A DNA stretch of 64,000 nt from Taudactylus pleione (lineage: Eukaryota; Chordata; Amphibia; Anura; Myobatrachidae): contig JAUIMM010000126.1 in NCBI GenBank assembly GCA_031769625.1, forward strand, positions 6,720,001 through 6,784,000. The letters run 5' to 3'. Each line of letters opens with the position of its first letter. Within the stretch, counting starts at the first letter, position 1. This document shows, piece by piece, positions 43,422-54,120 of the stretch. The position numbers and the translations under genes were made by a program. Under the pieces are notes generated by a model. That model searched no databases and was not told the DNA's origin. It saw nothing but the letters and a program-made list of their open reading frames with translations.

Positions 43422-43944
43422 ACATCAACACAATAGTTAGTAACTTTACCACTGGGTCTGCAGCAATATAGCTCAGTTCCATTGACAAGCACACTTACAC
43501 TAAAAAACGTTTAAACTATTATACCTGAAGTTTTGCTGACCACCACTCTACGTCTGCAGTAATTATAAGAGTAACTGCTCCTATAATAAATCACCACTAA
43601 AAGATTTTTTTTTCTGATATTATGAAGTCAATGTATGGATAATAAAGACTGTAAAATGATCTCAAGAAAAAGACAGTAGTATTATATAGATTTCAATATA
43701 AGTTTTAAAATTAAAATATTTTAATTAAATTCTATGACCTTAAAAATACAATTATAATGATTTATTAAAACAATTGTATATCATATACCATATAGATGCA
43801 CAAGCAACTGTTGACCTGTGCAAAGCGGCAGCTCTGATTGACCATACTAGATATCTAGCAATGATTAGATAAACATTTAGATTAGAACATTAGGGCAACC
43901 CAAAGACATTGATAATCAATATGTTACAGAATTAAATAAAGCAT
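43422..43944. other. Unassigned AT-rich sequence
   Basis: No gene or repeat boundary seen. It may include the tail of the minus-strand PLE H fragment. Confidence 0.35.
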
Positions 43945-44245
43945 TGGAGCCCTAAGGACTCGTTGAGGCTACGAGGAGACAGGGAATCCAATCTAATAAT
44001 CCATTGAGATTCACACTGCAACAATTTCTGTGCATGATCTCCACCCATAGCAAGGGGAGGTACATGATCAATGATCCTGTAACGAAGGGATGAAAGAATA
44101 TGTTTAACTCTGGCGAAATGTCTCACCACCAGCTGTACGTTGGTACCAGATACAAGCGCTGCACAAATTGCAGAGCGATGCTAAGCCATACACTCTCTCA
44201 GAGTGCACTCGGTCTTCCCTACATACACCTTGCAGTGCTTGTATC
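43945..44245 (-). pseudogene. PLE H: GIY-YIG endonuclease fragment
   Basis: Minus-strand reading: KVYVGKTECTLRECMA, a stop, HRSAICAALVSG, VVRHFARVKHILSS, YRIIDHVPPLAMGGD, LLQCESQWIIRLDSLSPRSLN. This is the full C-terminal half of a PLE nuclease, with the family's final P-x-x-L-N and the catalytic-region Glu in the QCES block. One stop interrupts it. The region upstream on this strand turns into an inverted copy at about 44228, and the RT is absent. Confidence 0.85.
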
Positions 44246-44633
44246 TGGTACCAGCGAACAGGTGGCGAGATATGGCTAAACATAATGTTTGTGGTGTTTT
44301 AAATGTACATTATTGGTATTGTTTACACTGTTGTCATGGTTATAGAGGGTGACATCACTTGCTTCCGGTTTTTGAATCAGGAACTGGCAGTCTAACATGC
44401 ATGGTGTTTGGCTGCTATTTAAAGTTGGTAATTGTTGCATGTTTTCATATTTGGCTTGACAAAAGCACCAATAAAGGTGCTGAAACGTTGCAGCATGAGC
44501 TAAGTGGATTTTGTTTTTCTTTCTACAGAATGCCACCTATTGGATACTATTTACAATTTGTCTCGTCTGAGATGTTAGCTGTGGAGGACACCCAGCTTAT
44601 TTAACATTGCATTTTTTGAGTGCCGGATCGTGA

Positions 44634-44634
<1 letters not shown>
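44228..44634 (+). mobile_element. PLE H: inverted nuclease piece plus 3' tail
   Basis: From 44228 the plus strand repeats, with changes, the nuclease segment carried by the minus strand at 44090-44165 (GCTTGTATCTGGTACCA and a GGTGGxGAGAxAT segment). So the two parts form a foldback. It continues into a non-coding tail with a hammerhead-like core (44455-44490) and ends at GTGCCGGATCGTG before a TA run. Confidence 0.7.
44455..44490 (+). ncRNA. Hammerhead-like core in PLE H tail
   Basis: CTTGACAA, then a perfect six-pair hairpin AGCACC (44464-44469) with GGTGCT (44476-44481), then GAAACGTTG. This is the layout of PLE hammerheads, but the CUGAUGA core is degraded (CTTGACA), so it is probably a fossil. 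Confidence 0.45.

Positions 44635-44660
<26 letters not shown>
44635..44660. repeat. (TA)n microsatellite
   Basis: TA run between the PLE H tail and the mariner. Confidence 0.95.
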
Positions 44661-44664
<4 letters not shown>

Positions 44665-44699
44665 AACACACACGGGGGCTGATTGAAAAGTAATGAGAC

Positions 44700-46207
44700 T
44701 GATTTTTTTATTCAGAATCAAACGACTCCACAGGCTCTGAACATTTTTCTTTTTCAAAGTAGCGCCTTCACATTCAATACATTTTTGCAGCATTTTAACA
44801 ATTCAAAGACATGCAGTAGACTGTTTTGTGATATTACTTATACCTCTTTTGCATGAAAAAACACGGGTCTGACCTGGGTTTTTAGACATGGTTCCAACCC
44901 AGGTCAGACCCCATTTAAACTGCACCTTCGATCTGGGTTACTCCCAAGTCAGCCCTGTTCACACTGAACCCAGGTCTGCCCTGCTAAACCTGTGAGGTCA
45001 TAAAAAGTGGGAGGTGACTGTTCCACAGCCACCAATCAGCTCATTTTAGGCATGACCCAGGTCGGATAACCCGGGTTGCACCATTTACCCTGCACCATTA
45101 CCTGTGTCCATCCTGGGTCCAACCCTGGTAGCTACCTGGGTTGGATTGCTGGGTCACTTGACCCGGGTTATTTTTCAGGGACTCTTTTACACTGAGCTGC
45201 GACCTGGGTAGACCTAACCCTTGGTGTAAAAGGGGTATTAGTGTTGCAGCTGTGACATTTTTCACTTTATCATCTGTTGAAAACTTCTTTTCATGCAGTT
45301 GTTTTTTCAGGGTTGGGAATGCCCAGAAATCTCAGGGCACCAAGTCTGGGCTATATGGAGGGTGTTCCAGTGCTGCTCCATTAATTTCAGTCAGTGCTGC
45401 CAATGCAACAGTAGCAACATGTGGTCGGGCATTGTTGGAGCAACAACCACTATTTATTTAGCAAATGTGGTCTTTTCTTCCTCATGGCTATACGCAAATG
45501 GGTTTTCAGGACGTTTGCATACTAGTCACCATTAATTGTCTGTCCACGGGGAACCTAGTGCTGTGGGATCATACTGTGTGCATCAAAGAACAGTAGAAGC
45601 ATGACTTTACATGTCAAAGGTATCATACAGAGGCTTTTTTGGCCGGAGGCAAATTTGTAGATTTCCATACACTGGACTGTTGTTTGGATTCTGGATCATA
45701 ATGACAAATCCACAATTTGTAACATGTCACAATCTTCAGAAAATTGGATATCCTCTCCAACATTCAAACCGTGTTCTTGCACGATTCAACTCATCATTGC
45801 ATCTGCTTTTCTGTGAGATTTCAGGGTACCCACTTGGCACAAACAAAATGCATATTCAGTTCCTTTGTCACAATATGCTGAACCTGTTCAAATGAGATCC
45901 CAAGTGAAGCCCAAATTTTGTGTAAAATTAACCCTATGTCATTTTGCAACATCTCCGCAGCTTTGGCAATGTTGATATCTGTAACCACGGTGGTTGGTTT
46001 TCTAAAATGCGCTTCATCAGTCACTCGCGTATTACCCTCTTTGAAGTGCTTCCACCACCAAAATACTGCAGCACAGCTAATTGTATCTCCACCGTATGCT
46101 TGCCATAACATTTCATGAGTTTCAGTTCAACTTTTTCCAAATTTAACACACAATTCTATCACACATCTCTGATATAATCTCACAGACATGTCTTCCTCAT
46201 CTGCCAT
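44700..46207 (-). pseudogene. mariner transposase (decayed, interrupted)
   Basis: Begins at the ATG at 46207 (MADEEDMSVRLYQRC). The paired HTH region reads MLWQAYGGDTISCAAVFWWW with HFKEGNTRVTD, then VTDINIAKAAEMLQND, ISFEQVQHIVTKELNM and VCAKWVP. Broken frames downstream still show YKLWICHYDPESKQQS around the second catalytic region and, past the nested MITE, LLQKCIECEG-like C-terminal coding (44700-44790). Multiple stops and frameshifts make it inactive. Confidence 0.85.
44841..45237. mobile_element. MITE nested in mariner, TTA target
   Basis: Ends TACCTCTTTTGCA and, complemented, TACCCCTTTTACA, flanked on both sides by TTA (44838-44840 and 45238-45240). Interior rich in CCCAGGTC/GACCTGGG words. 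A 3-bp TTA duplication is typical of PIF/Harbinger MITEs. Related to 26365-26578. Confidence 0.8.
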
Positions 46208-46340
46208 GATGAAACATACGAAGATCTTTTACTCGCTGTGACCAAACAAAGAAGACTACGGCAGTCCAACCACGTCTACCTATGGGACAGAAACACAGAG
46301 ACAGTCTTAGTACTTTTCAATAAGCCCTCTTGTGTGTATG

Positions 46341-46358
46341 TATATATATATATATATA
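46341..46358. repeat. Short (TA)n run
   Basis: TA run directly after the mariner. Confidence 0.9.
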
Positions 46359-46361
46359 AGA

Positions 46362-46550
46362 AAATAGGTAGGACAAGCGCCAATAATTAATGTACCCTTT
46401 ATTTCCAACAAATACAAAACTCCAACAACTGCCCACTGGCCTATCCAATATAGGCATCAGCTCTCTGTTAATAAGTAGTTAGTAATGGTAAGTTTAATAA
46501 CATCAAAGATTGTTGTACATAGATATTAATTATATATTTTACTCGGATCT
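46362..46550 (-). mobile_element. PLE terminal fragment (minus strand)
   Basis: The minus strand ends in ATTGGCGCTTGTCCTACC (46366-46383), the same terminal word as at 28.02 and 62.84 kb, preceded by an AATAAAGGGTACATTAAT stretch. No coding part is attached. Confidence 0.5.
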
Positions 46551-46680
46551 TTAAACGGCATTTTATTGGCTATCGCCTATCATGTGTTTTGGATAGCCAA
46601 TATAATAAATCCGAATTTGCGGTAAAGTGGCAATAAGAACCGAGTAAATCCGAGTAAAACCAAGCCTGCACATCCCTAGT
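46551..46680. repeat. Small inverted-repeat element
   Basis: TACTCGGATC near its left and GATTTACTCGG-type sequence (complemented) near its right, with an internal perfect ATTGGCTATC/GATAGCCAAT hairpin at about 46568-46603. Likely a small MITE. Confidence 0.5.
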
Positions 46681-47012
46681 ATAAATGCATACCATCAAGT
46701 GCAAGGAGATAGTACATATAAAACTATCTCAGTACAATATTAGGAGCCTGCTGTTGCCATACCTGCCACATGAACTATTAAGCCGCCAACCCTAGATAAG
46801 CTGCTGTACCTATTTATATAGCCCATTTCTTGCACTTTATCCCGAATCCCCTTGTTGTGTATTTTATGACTTGTCTTGTCTTTAAACATGTATTTTTTAT
46901 ATTACTATTAAATTGTCTTTTAAATTTTCACTAGTTGCACTTTTTCAATCTAATATTGTACTGAGATAGTTTTATATGTACTATCTCCTTGTACTTGATG
47001 GTATGCATTTAT
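46681..47012. repeat. 63-bp inverted repeat, one mismatch
   Basis: Arm 46681-46743 is the reverse complement of 46950-47012 with a single mismatch, separated by 206 bases. The spacer's AT-rich right part resembles a PLE end, so this may be another PLE foldback. Confidence 0.9.
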
Positions 47013-47193
47013 CCCTATATATGAAGTAGGTTAAAATTACTATTGTGAATTATTTGCACAATCTTGCACTGTCACTTTATAATTTATTCATTTATTCATT
47101 TATATACATATTTATGTTTTTATGTGTTTTTCAGTCACACACTTTCTAATTATAATCAACTAGCCGGTCGCTCTGTAATTAATATCTATGTAC

Positions 47194-47198
<5 letters not shown>

Positions 47199-47242
<44 letters not shown>
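47199..47242. repeat. (TA)n microsatellite, left of Tc1
   Basis: TA run abutting the left end of the Tc1 element. A matching run lies on its right (48890-48930). Confidence 0.95.
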
Positions 47243-47244
<2 letters not shown>

Positions 47245-48889
47245 CAGTCAGGTGCATAAATATTGGGACATTGACAGCATTTTCATATTTTGGCCTCTAT
47301 TCACCACCACAATGGCTTTGAAATGAAACAAACAAGATGTGCTTTAACTGCAGACTTTCAGATTTAATTTGAGGGTAATTACATCCAAATCAGGTGAACG
47401 GTGTAGGAATTACAACGGTTTCTATATGTGCCTCCCACTTTTTAAGGGGCCAAAAGTAATGGGACAAACTAAACAATCCTAAATCTAACTTTCACTTTTT
47501 AATACTTTGTTGCAAATCATTTGCAGGCAATTACAGCCTGAAGTCTGGAACGCATAGACATCACCAGACGCTGGGTTTCATCCCTGGTGATGCTCTGCCA
47601 GGCCTCTACTGCAAATGTCTTCAGTTCCTACTTGTTCTTGGGGCATTTTCCCTTTGGTTTTGTCTTCATCAAGTGAAATGCATGCTCAATCGGATTCAGG
47701 TCAGGGGATTGACTTGGCCATTGCATAACATTCCACTTTTTAGCCTTAAAAAACTCTTTGGTTGCTTTTGCAGTATGCTTCGGGTCAATATCCATCTGCA
47801 CTGTGAAGCGCCGTCCAATGAGTTCTGAAGCATTTGACTGAATTTGGGCATATAATATTGCCCGAAACACTTCAGAATTCATTCTGCAGCTTTTGTTAGC
47901 AGTCACATCATCAATAAATACAAGGGAACCAGTTCCATTGGCAGCCATACATGCCCAAGCCATGACACTATCACCACCATGCATCACTGATGAGGTGGTA
48001 TGTTTTGGATCATGAGCAGTTCCTTTCCTTCTTCATACTCTTCTCTTCCCATCACTCTGGTAGAAGTTGATCTTTCTCTCATCTGTCCATAGGATGTTGT
48101 TCCAGAACTGTAATGGCTTTTTTAGATGTTGTTTGGCAAATTCTAATCTGGTCTTCCTGTTTTTGTGGCTCACCAATGGTTTACATCTTGTGGTGAACCC
48201 TCTATATTCACTCTTGTGAAGTCTTCTCTTGATTGTTGACTTTGACACATATACACCTACCTCCTGGGGAGTGTTCTTGATTTGGTCAACTGTTGTGTAG
48301 GGGTTTTTCTTCGCCAGGGAAATAATTCTTCTGTCATCCACCACAGTTGTTTTCCGTGGTCTTCCGGATCTTTTGGTGTTGCTGAGCTCTGCGTTGTTTA
48401 TTTTTAAGAATGTTCCAAACAGTTGATTTGGCCACACCTAATGATTTTTCTATCTCTCTGATGGGTTTGTTTAGATTTTTCAGCCTAATGATGGCTTGCT
48501 TCACTGATAGTGACAGCTATTTGGATCTCATATTGAGAGTTGCATCAACTGATTCCAAATGCAAATGTCACACCTAGAATCAACTCCAGACCTTTTACCT
48601 GCTTAATTGATAATGAAATAATGAGGGAATAGCCCACACCTGTTCATGAAATAGCTTTTGAATTGATAGTCCCATTACTTTTTGCGCTTTAAAAAGTGGG
48701 AGGCACATATAGAAACCGTTGTAATTTCTACACCGTTCACCTGATTTGGATGTAATTACCCTCATATTAAATCTGAAAGTCTGCAGTTAAAGCACATCTT
48801 GTCTTTTTCATTTCAAAGCCATTGTAGTGATGAATAGAGGCCAAAATATGAAAATTCTGTCAATGTCCCAATATTTATGCACATGACTG
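47245..48889 (-). mobile_element. Tc1-family transposon with long terminal inverted repeats
   Basis: A 1645-bp element from CAGTCAGGTGCATAAATATT to the complement of CAGTCATGTGCATAAATATT, flanked by TA. The inverted repeats are about 220 bases each (47245-47465 and 48668-48889), and an inner AAAAGTAATGGGAC word marks the inner end of each. This is the long IR type of Tc1 elements. The transposase is on the minus strand. Confidence 0.95.
47499..48531 (-). pseudogene. Tc1 transposase (decayed)
   Basis: Starts at the ATG complement at 48531 with MRSK, a TAG at codon 5, then LSVKQAIIRLKNLNKPIREI and SLGVAKSTVWNILKNK (first HTH). A GRPRKTT motif follows after a frameshift, then YVSKSTIKRRLHK (second HTH). 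The catalytic region reads ILWTDERKINFYQSDGK (first Asp), VQMDIDPKHTA (second Asp) and WPSQSPDLNPIEH (Glu), so all three catalytic residues remain. Frameshifts near 48410 and 48010 and stops at codon 5 and near the C-terminus disable it. Confidence 0.93.
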
Positions 48890-48891
48890 TA

Positions 48892-48930
<39 letters not shown>
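48890..48930. repeat. (TA)n microsatellite, right of Tc1
   Basis: TA run with one GT interruption, mirroring the left flank of the Tc1 element. Confidence 0.95.
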
Positions 48931-48938
<8 letters not shown>

Positions 48939-49995
48939 TTCAAAAAAAAGATCCAGCAGTCAATAAATTAATGTAAATGCCAGGGCCCAGAGCCATCCAC
49001 GCATACACGTGGAACAAACCGTTATCACAAAAGGACAGCACTCCCGTTCTTGTAATTAAAACTGTATTGTAAATAGCAAAAATTATGTTATCTGAGTAGA
49101 CATTTCGGTGCTGACTGCTTACTTTGGTGCGATGTTGCTAGCGAACATCCACGGCTTCACATGGGAGCAATTTTAAAACTATGGCAATTGTATTATTTAA
49201 CTATGGTCTTATAAGATTGCCTTGTAGATGACATTTGTTTTTATGTTTACTAAAGTGCAGGATTTTAGAAGTGGAGATGTTGCCTATAGCGACCAATCAG
49301 AATTTAGCTATTATCTTCTAGAAGGTACTGTATAAAGATATAAGTAGAATCTGATTGGTTGCTGTGGGCAACTAATGCTTCAACATTTTGTTGCTTTACT
49401 TCATCGTCTTCAGGAAACAAAATATATAAAAATCATATATCTGTGACATCATAGGTGCGACCCGTTGCAATGGCAATGCAGTGCAACTAAAAAGAAAATA
49501 AAGCATGGCATATTCACAACAGAGGAGAAGAATAAATATACTTAAACATGCCCATAATTAGTTATCATAAAACAGCAAACATGTATAGCGAGAAATACAG
49601 TCAGAATCTTTAGGACAAAACGGACAGCACATATATTGCAAAAACAAACAGCATGAAAATATACTCACAATCAGTAAACTTAACATTGTATACCCCAACT
49701 CAAGGATAACAGCATATATTGTAAATGATCATAAAAAACATGAATTTGTATCCACTAATCCTAAAATCTCAAACCAACATTGCTGGGGATTGACAGGAAG
49801 AATAAATACATTATTAACCTATTATGATATCATCCAGACAACCATCCAAGGAGCAAACCAATTATAGTCAAAAATACAGTATTAAGCAACCATATAAGGT
49901 GTTACACCCAAATTCTGCAACATTGTAAAATCAAGGGAAAAACTCATATTAATGCAACAGTAACTCTAGATAAAGCACCGGAGACCCAAATTATT
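48931..49995 (-). mobile_element. PLE I: 3' tail with nested palindromic MITE
   Basis: Minus-strand non-coding tail of PLE I. TTCCTGAAGACGATGAAG at about 49410-49426 and GTCAGCACCGAAATGTC near 49102-49118 look like two halves of a tail motif now split by inserted DNA that includes the MITE at 49278-49372. The tail ends in a T-run before the (TA)n at 48930. Confidence 0.55.
49278..49372. mobile_element. Palindromic MITE core
   Basis: GTTGCCTATAGCGACCAATC at the left is mirrored by a complementary GATTGGTTGCTGTGGGCAAC at the right, with AGAATTTAGCT/AGTAGAATCT inside. Foldback structure without coding. Confidence 0.75.
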
Positions 49996-50345
49996 ATTAA
50001 GGCCTTTATTATATAACGTGCCTAATTTGTAGATCCAGAGTGACTCGCATTGTAAAAATTTTCTGAAACCTATAACCCCCCTGGCTTAAATACAGGATAT
50101 GATCAACTGTATAATGATGTACTGTAAAAATTGTGCCCTGCTTGCACAAAATGCCTGGCTACAGGTTTATCGCTCGTACCTGACTTGATCTCAGCCCTAA
50201 TCACTGAGCAATGAACTGCCATATGGTCACGTAGGGTCCGGTCAGTCTTTCCAACATAGCTGAGTCTGCATGGGCTTGTGAGTAAATAAATCACAAATTT
50301 AGTAGTGCGACTCCATCTACCTCTGATTAAATACTGTTTGCTACG
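49996..50345 (-). pseudogene. PLE I: GIY-YIG endonuclease (decayed)
   Basis: Minus-strand reading: VIYLLTSPCRLSYVGKT (GIY-YIG core with L-S-Y-V-G), DRTLRDHMAVHCSVI, KPVARHFVQAGHNF, then after a stop a GGYRFQKIF segment matching the RGG..fe region, and a weak C-terminus. The linker just upstream includes FRCRNCLMF. It belongs with the RT at 50.4-51.6 kb. Confidence 0.85.
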
Positions 50346-51565
50346 GTGAGGTTGATTAAATCTGTCCCCAACTTTAGATATCTAAACATTAGGCAGTTAC
50401 GACATCTGAAACACCCATTCATAGATCTTAAAAAGTGTTCCTCATCCTTATTAGCTAATTTACTAATATCCAACTTGACCACCCAATCATGGATGTTCCT
50501 ACCTCGAGTATACTGTGGCATGGCATAATAGACATATCACTCAGATTGCGCTCACCATCATTCTGTACAATGGGCCAGTGTTTTTTAGATATAGAACGAA
50601 TTCCATCACTAATGTTGTTATAATGACTCACCCATGGCAGGCATTTCGGCCCTGATTCTTTAACTTTAGGTTGTAAAAGTTGTTCACATGGTATTGACAT
50701 TGCTTTCATCTTAGCTGTAAGTAATGATCCTTTATCATAGCTTCTATCCTGAAAATTGAAATTCATCACATTACTACAAACATGTCTAACCCTCAAAAAC
50801 TGTGAATAGGGAAGTCCATATATAGATGGTTTAGGATAAAAACTGTTAGCAAGTATCCATCGCACAGCCAATTCGCTGTAAATACAACTGACCATCAAAA
50901 GTAAGATAATGGTGCATTAATATCATATTTAACAGCAAGATCAAAATTAGGACCACTTTATAAGGGATTGTTCCTAATCAATTTACATATAGCCTCACTA
51001 CCTTCTGTATTAGGGATGACTGTGTACAGATTTGAAATATCTATACTACACAACAAACTTTTGTGTGGTATCTCACCAAGAGCCATCAATTTATTCAAGA
51101 AGGAGGTTGTATCCATAAGATATTCTGGATGCCCCATGATGCAAGGTAGGTACACCAAACTGGCTGGAACAACGACCCCCATGCCAAAATAATCGGATGT
51201 CCAGAGGGGTTGTCCAGGCTCTTGTGTACCTTTGGGAGTGTATACAAAAGTGGAATAACCAGAAAAAGAGGTATTAAAATATTGCATAAATCCTGAGAGA
51301 TAATGCCCTCCATCACTGCTCCCTCTAGACAATTCTGTAATTCTACTTTAAACCATGTGGTGGGATCAAAATCAAGTGGCAGATAGACAGAAACATCACT
51401 CAATTGTCTCATCACTTTTCTGTTTTGTAGCTTTTTAAATCCTGTATTACTATTGACCCACCTTTATCACCCGGTCATATTACAATATCCGTATAAGATG
51501 AAAGTATCGGTAATGTTTGGAATTCCTCCCTGCTCAAATTGTTACGCCTTATAATGCTCATGCAA
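50346..51565 (-). pseudogene. PLE I: reverse transcriptase with palm deletion
   Basis: Minus-strand blocks: REEFQTLPILSSYTDIVI then GDKGGSIVIQDLKSYKTE (near 51460), LLYTLPKVHKSLDNPSGHPI, YLMDTTSFLNKL, LLCSIDISNLYTVIPNTEG (motif A with Asp). At about 50945-50965 the sequence jumps from just after motif A to NFDLAVKYDINAPL, which normally follows motif D. So motifs B and C (the YIDD catalytic loop) are deleted. The thumb FYPKPSIYGLPYSQFLRVRH follows. Stops and frameshifts add to this. Closest in the window to PLE A, not to PLE D. Confidence 0.87.
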
Positions 51566-51752
51566 TTTAAACTGTCTATTGAGCTTATATTTCTCAATTT
51601 CCCATTTCATACCAACGAAAGGGACTGTAGGGACAAAAGTTAACCATTTAGAAATTACCTTAATCTCAGTGTCAGTGAGTTGGCATTCGGAGAGGTTGAA
51701 CACTAGTGTTTCTTGGGCAGAGGTGATCGTCCTGGATTTATATATATATATA

Positions 51753-52149
51753 CAGTACTGTGCAAAGGTTTAATGCAATGTGTGGAAAAAATGCCTGTTT
51801 CTTTGTGGTACTTCAAAAGAGCTTGAACAGCACATCTTGAATCCACAGTCTGCTTTCAAATCTTTGCCTGACAGAGACCTTGCTGATGCAGCATAACTAC
51901 CTTGTGTCTTGTTGCTGTGCTCAGTCCTGCCATAGTGTATGACCTTTGACATGAAACTGTCTTCCATGACCTCACCTTTGTAATAGAGTTTAGCTGTTCC
52001 TCACCCAGTTTTAAGCCTCATACACGGCTGTTTCTGTTTTAGTTAATCAATTAATTGATAAAAATAAACTCTTAACACTTCTATTTTTTAAAGCATTCTT
52101 ATTTTGCAGCATTTTTTTCACACCTGCCTAAAACTTTTGTACAGTACTG
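51753..52149. mobile_element. Tc1-type MITE
   Basis: About 397 bp with ends CAGTACTGTGCAAAGGTTT and (complement) CAGTACTGTACAAAAGTTTT, TA on the left flank and CA on the right. No transposase. A TA run at 51739-51752 abuts it. Confidence 0.85.
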
Positions 52150-52193
52150 CATATTTGGGGTGCATGTGAAATAATATATAATATATATATGTA

Positions 52194-52461
52194 CAGATGG
52201 ACCCAGTTTCATTGTTGCTCATAATGCAGCGAGTCGAGCCATGCATGGTGCGAGACATCTTCCCGCGATCGGGTATGCGCAATAGTGTCTCCATTCAATC
52301 CTATGGAGAGGCAATCCCGCGATCGGGGATGTGTGAGTGTGTCTCCATAGTTTGAATGGAGATGCACTTCCGCGATCGGGGACGCAACATAGCGTGGCGC
52401 ATAGCGCGATTTGTGGGCACCTTTGTGCCGCGATCGGCAACAAACTAACTGGGAGCATCTG
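52194..52461. mobile_element. GC-rich MITE with TA target
   Basis: A 268-bp element from CAGATGGACCCAGTTTCATT to the complement of CAGATGCTCCCAGTTAGTTT, flanked by TA on both sides. Inside are four GCGATCGG words and CCATTCAA/TTGAATGG inverted words. Strongly CpG-containing compared with flanking AT-rich DNA. Confidence 0.8.
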
Positions 52462-54120
52462 TATAATTCTCTTTCAATATGAAATATAGTTTTGTATTGC
52501 TCCTTAACAGCATAGAGCTTGGTGCACTTAATTCATGCATACAATAGTAACTAATGCACTCACTCTACCAACCCCTCCCCTCAGGCTGCACAACTTTCTG
52601 CTCCTCCACCAATACTATTATCTCATTCCATAAACCTAAATCCTTGCAAGAATAAATGCTTACAGAGAGACCATCACTGTTATTGCAATCCATCTTGTCC
52701 ACTTTGACCAAATGACCTATATGGTACAGTACAATAAATGTATCATAATGTATCAAACAGCATTACCTTTCAAAGTCAGATAGTGTTAAATCATGTTTAA
52801 ATTCTCTGAATCAAATCTTTACATTAGCTTCTTTTGTTCTATTGATTTAGGTTCTGTAGTTTGCTGACTGGCTTCCAGTAAAAGCCATTATCCTACATAA
52901 CCTGTCAGTCTGAGAAATGCATTGTTCTATTTTTTTTAATATCTCCTCACATTAAAGTTTAATGTTGCTGGTTTTGCCAAAGTAACCACAATGTTTGGTT
53001 TAGATTTTTGTAAGGAATGCTTTTTGTTTTACAAGTTAAATGATCATCTTGCATACTGTTCAATGCATGTATTCTAAATTTATAGATACAAAGGCATTTT
53101 AGATGGTTTCTGAGTCACCTTGATTGAGAAGAGTTACATTGTCAAAACTAAAAATATTAATCCAATTCACTTTTGGCTTGCAGAATTTCACCTTTAGTGT
53201 TTTCAGTCCTACTCCAACATAAAGTGACTATAGAATATAATAACTACTTACAACTTTAACATTATCAATTATTCCATTGATTGTACTTTTAATTATAACA
53301 CTTTCTTATCTAGTTTTTTTTTACTAAATGTGTAATACTTTCACACTGTAATTAATTGTTATTTTTTTATAGTCAAGCTTACTTTTTATTGAGCTTACAA
53401 TTTATTTTTTATCTATTGAATTTATTTTACAGATTACTATCCTGTTTAAGACAGCTGCAGATGAAATTTTGCTGGAATTAATTTAATATTAATATCATAA
53501 AAGTGCCATTCAAGAGCCTTGTTTCGACAATGAATTGACAGTCATTTTCACATCTTTATTCAATGACAATAAATTTGGCAAAATGCAAATTTACAAAAAC
53601 AGTACAAAATGACATTCACCCGAATTGTAAAACAAAAGTTTACCTTGACAATTGAATATCACACCTCTGTAAAAACAGCCTGGTCCACTGTAAAACTCAA
53701 AGCAATGCCTCTTAACTCTACATGAGATAAAAAGCTGTTTTATTTTTCTAGCATTAGGATATATAAAGGTGAAAGGACTGCATAAAATCACACCCCAAAT
53801 GTTTACACATCCTAACATTCCAAGATTGCATGAAAGAATATCTTTTTATATAATTTAACATAATATATGACAAAGAATGTATCACATACTGTACTTAAAA
53901 TGTACACAGTGCTTTTGCAGCAATCTAAGTTTTAACAAGCTTTACTACAACAAAGCAATGACACAATCCAGCTGATGCAATATGACAATACATTTTAATT
54001 TGTGCAGAGCATATTCTGCTTACACTTGGAAAATGGAGAGTATCTTTTCAAAATGAATACAATATTCGATATACAGTATGATTTCTCCAGGGACAGTTTA
54101 TGGCATGATGGATTCTTGAG
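52462..54120. other. Unassigned AT-rich sequence
   Basis: No exon, RNA gene or repeat boundary recognised over about 1.65 kb. Open frames are short and lack domains. Confidence 0.4.

Larger units (their letters stand above)
44668..46336 (-). mobile_element. mariner-family transposon with nested MITE
   Basis: Ends CACACACGGGGGCTGATTGA (left) and, complemented, CACACAAGAGGGCTTATTGA (right), both continuing AAAAGTA. About 1.67 kb including a 397-bp MITE at 44841-45237, which leaves about 1.27 kb, normal for mariner. Codes on the minus strand. Confidence 0.88.
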
